A stretch of DNA of 8,034 nt from positions 1-8,034 of the forward strand of contig JASHTO010000278.1 of NCBI GenBank assembly GCA_030040515.1. The letters run 5' to 3'. The stretch is from Terriglobia bacterium. GTDB lineage: Bacteria > Acidobacteriota > Terriglobia > UBA7540. The notes under the pieces are model-generated. The model saw only the letters and a list, made by a program, of their open reading frames with translations, did not search any database and was not told where the DNA came from. Positions 7,265 to 8,034 of the stretch are shown here, in pieces (position 1 is the stretch's first letter; the number at the start of each line of letters is the position of its first letter). Made by a program: the position numbers and the translations under genes.

Positions 7265-7271
7265 CTTAAAG

Positions 7272-8034
7272 ATGCGCAAGGTCGCACTTCTACTCTTCAC
7301 CGGGGCAATGTTTGTATTCATGTCGGGTTGTGGAAGCCAGTCCTCTACTCCAACCACCACAACGAGTTCAAACCTCTCGCAATCTCCTGTGGGTCTCTCC
7401 ATGACTGACCAGCCACCCACCGGAGTAACCGTCCTGTTCTTCCAGTTGAACATCACCGCTGCAACGCTTACCTCCTCTTCGGGGAGCACGGTGTCGCTTC
7501 TGCCCAGCAATGGTTCCATCCCCGTGAATGTAACGGACCTTCAAACCAACTCGGCTTTCTTGGGAAGCCAGAACGTGGCGGCGGGAGATTACACCAGCCT
7601 GGCGCTAACCTTCGCCAATCCGCAATTGACGATTTATAACAACACGGGCGCCACGACATCAGGCTGCGCCAACGACACTGTATGCACGCTCCAACCCACC
7701 ACCACGCCTCTAACCCTGACCTTCTCCTCATCGCCATTTCCCATCACCCTGAGCGCGAGTTCGCCCCTGGCGTTCCTTCTCGACGTTAATTTGGATACCG
7801 TCATCCAGTCAGATTTGTCGGTGAATCTTGCCGCCACCAACGGCGTCACGATTTCGACGCTGCCGGCGCCAAGACCCCAGATGGGCTATGTTGAAGGAAC
7901 GGTTGAGAGCACCTTCACTTCAACTACGGCGAATCCGAATCAAGAGGGATTTACGCTTCAGACTCTCGATGGCCGAACCTTCAGCATCGATGTGGACAGC
8001 AACACCACATACAACTATCCCAGCTCCGTATGCT
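7272..8034 (+). CDS. DUF4382-type lipoprotein, N-terminal part (cut by window end)
   Basis: The frame is open from the ATG to the window edge, giving 254 residues of a longer protein. The N-terminus is a lipoprotein signal: MRK, a hydrophobic run, then FMSGC, with C20 as the probable lipidated residue. A Ser/Thr-rich tether follows (about 21-38). Residues about 40-190 fit DUF4382, opening GLSMTDQPPTGV (41-52; the family usually reads TDAP) and continuing with beta-rich, Asn/Thr-rich segments. From about 204 (MGYVEGTVES, then GFTLQTLDGRTFSIDVDS) the sequence resembles the start of a DUF5666-like beta-barrel domain. Both domains have no established function and are common in surface lipoproteins of Acidobacteriota and related soil bacteria. 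The domain names are recalled by eye, so the lipoprotein call is firmer than the domain call. It is transcribed away from the methyltransferase gene, and its C-terminus is not visible. Confidence 0.8.
   Translation, partial: MRKVALLLFTGAMFVFMSGCGSQSSTPTTTTSSNLSQSPVGLSMTDQPPTGVTVLFFQLNITAATLTSSSGSTVSLLPSNGSIPVNVTDLQTNSAFLGSQNVAAGDYTSLALTFANPQLTIYNNTGATTSGCANDTVCTLQPTTTPLTLTFSSSPFPITLSASSPLAFLLDVNLDTVIQSDLSVNLAATNGVTISTLPAPRPQMGYVEGTVESTFTSTTANPNQEGFTLQTLDGRTFSIDVDSNTTYNYPSSVC

Larger units (their letters stand above)
6502..7271. other. Long non-coding interval with repeats, between divergent genes
   Basis: This roughly 770-base stretch separates the divergent methyltransferase and lipoprotein genes. 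I see no convincing protein gene, tRNA or rRNA in it. The open frames here run through palindromes and have no ribosome binding site or family likeness. Positions 6651-6752 hold three hairpins, and 6776-6814 holds a copy of the 5531 repeat. From about 6816 to 7257 no repeat or clear structure is seen. A weak extended -10-like string, TGATAGAAT (6952-6960), faces the lipoprotein gene but lacks a good -35, so I do not call a promoter. Confidence 0.6.

Noticed and set aside
6914..7519. Minus-strand 201-codon open frame
   Set aside because: It overlaps the lipoprotein start on the opposite strand. The lipoprotein has a perfect ribosome binding site and a signal peptide, and this frame has neither.

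Overview
The window looks like a chromosomal segment of a GC-rich, free-living, plant-polymer-degrading bacterium. Acidobacteriota is my best guess, but it is an inference. It rests on a secreted GH3 glycosidase beside a CBM9-like protein, an esterase/SMP-30 fusion, a DUF4382-type lipoprotein, and intergenic palindromic repeats that begin with GTAG. No 16S or other phylogenetic marker is present.

Layout: (1) 61-3563, plus strand, is a two-gene unit. It holds an exported GH3 beta-xylosidase/beta-glucosidase-type enzyme with an inserted PA14 domain, followed with a 4-base ATGA overlap by a small exported CBM9-like carbohydrate-binding protein. (2) 3564-3724 is a convergent intergenic spacer filled by a GTAGGGGCA-ended inverted-repeat element. 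(3) 3725-5527, minus strand, is an exported 600-residue fusion of an esterase-D/Fes-like alpha/beta hydrolase with an SMP-30/gluconolactonase-like propeller. (4) 5531-5601 is a short palindromic repeat that fills the gap to the next gene. It contains the ribosome binding site of the esterase gene and the stop codon of the upstream gene. (5) 5596-6501, minus strand, is a FkbM-family methyltransferase. (6) 6502-7271 is about 0.77 kb with no convincing gene, including a cluster of GTAG-headed hairpins and a second copy of the 5531 repeat. (7) 7272-8034, plus strand, is the N-terminal 254 residues of a DUF4382-type lipoprotein cut by the window edge. It has an optimal ribosome binding site.

Functionally, the GH3 enzyme, the CBM9-like protein and the esterase fusion all carry export signals. 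They could act together outside the cytoplasm on hemicellulose: glycoside hydrolysis, glycan binding and side-chain ester removal. The esterase lies on the opposite strand, so any joint role is by neighbourhood only. The FkbM methyltransferase and the lipoprotein have no evident link to this.

I found no CRISPR array, phage, toxin-antitoxin pair, transposase, tRNA or rRNA. The most unusual feature is how the repeats are integrated with gene signals and flank the methyltransferase gene. I do not see strong evidence of a wholly new system.
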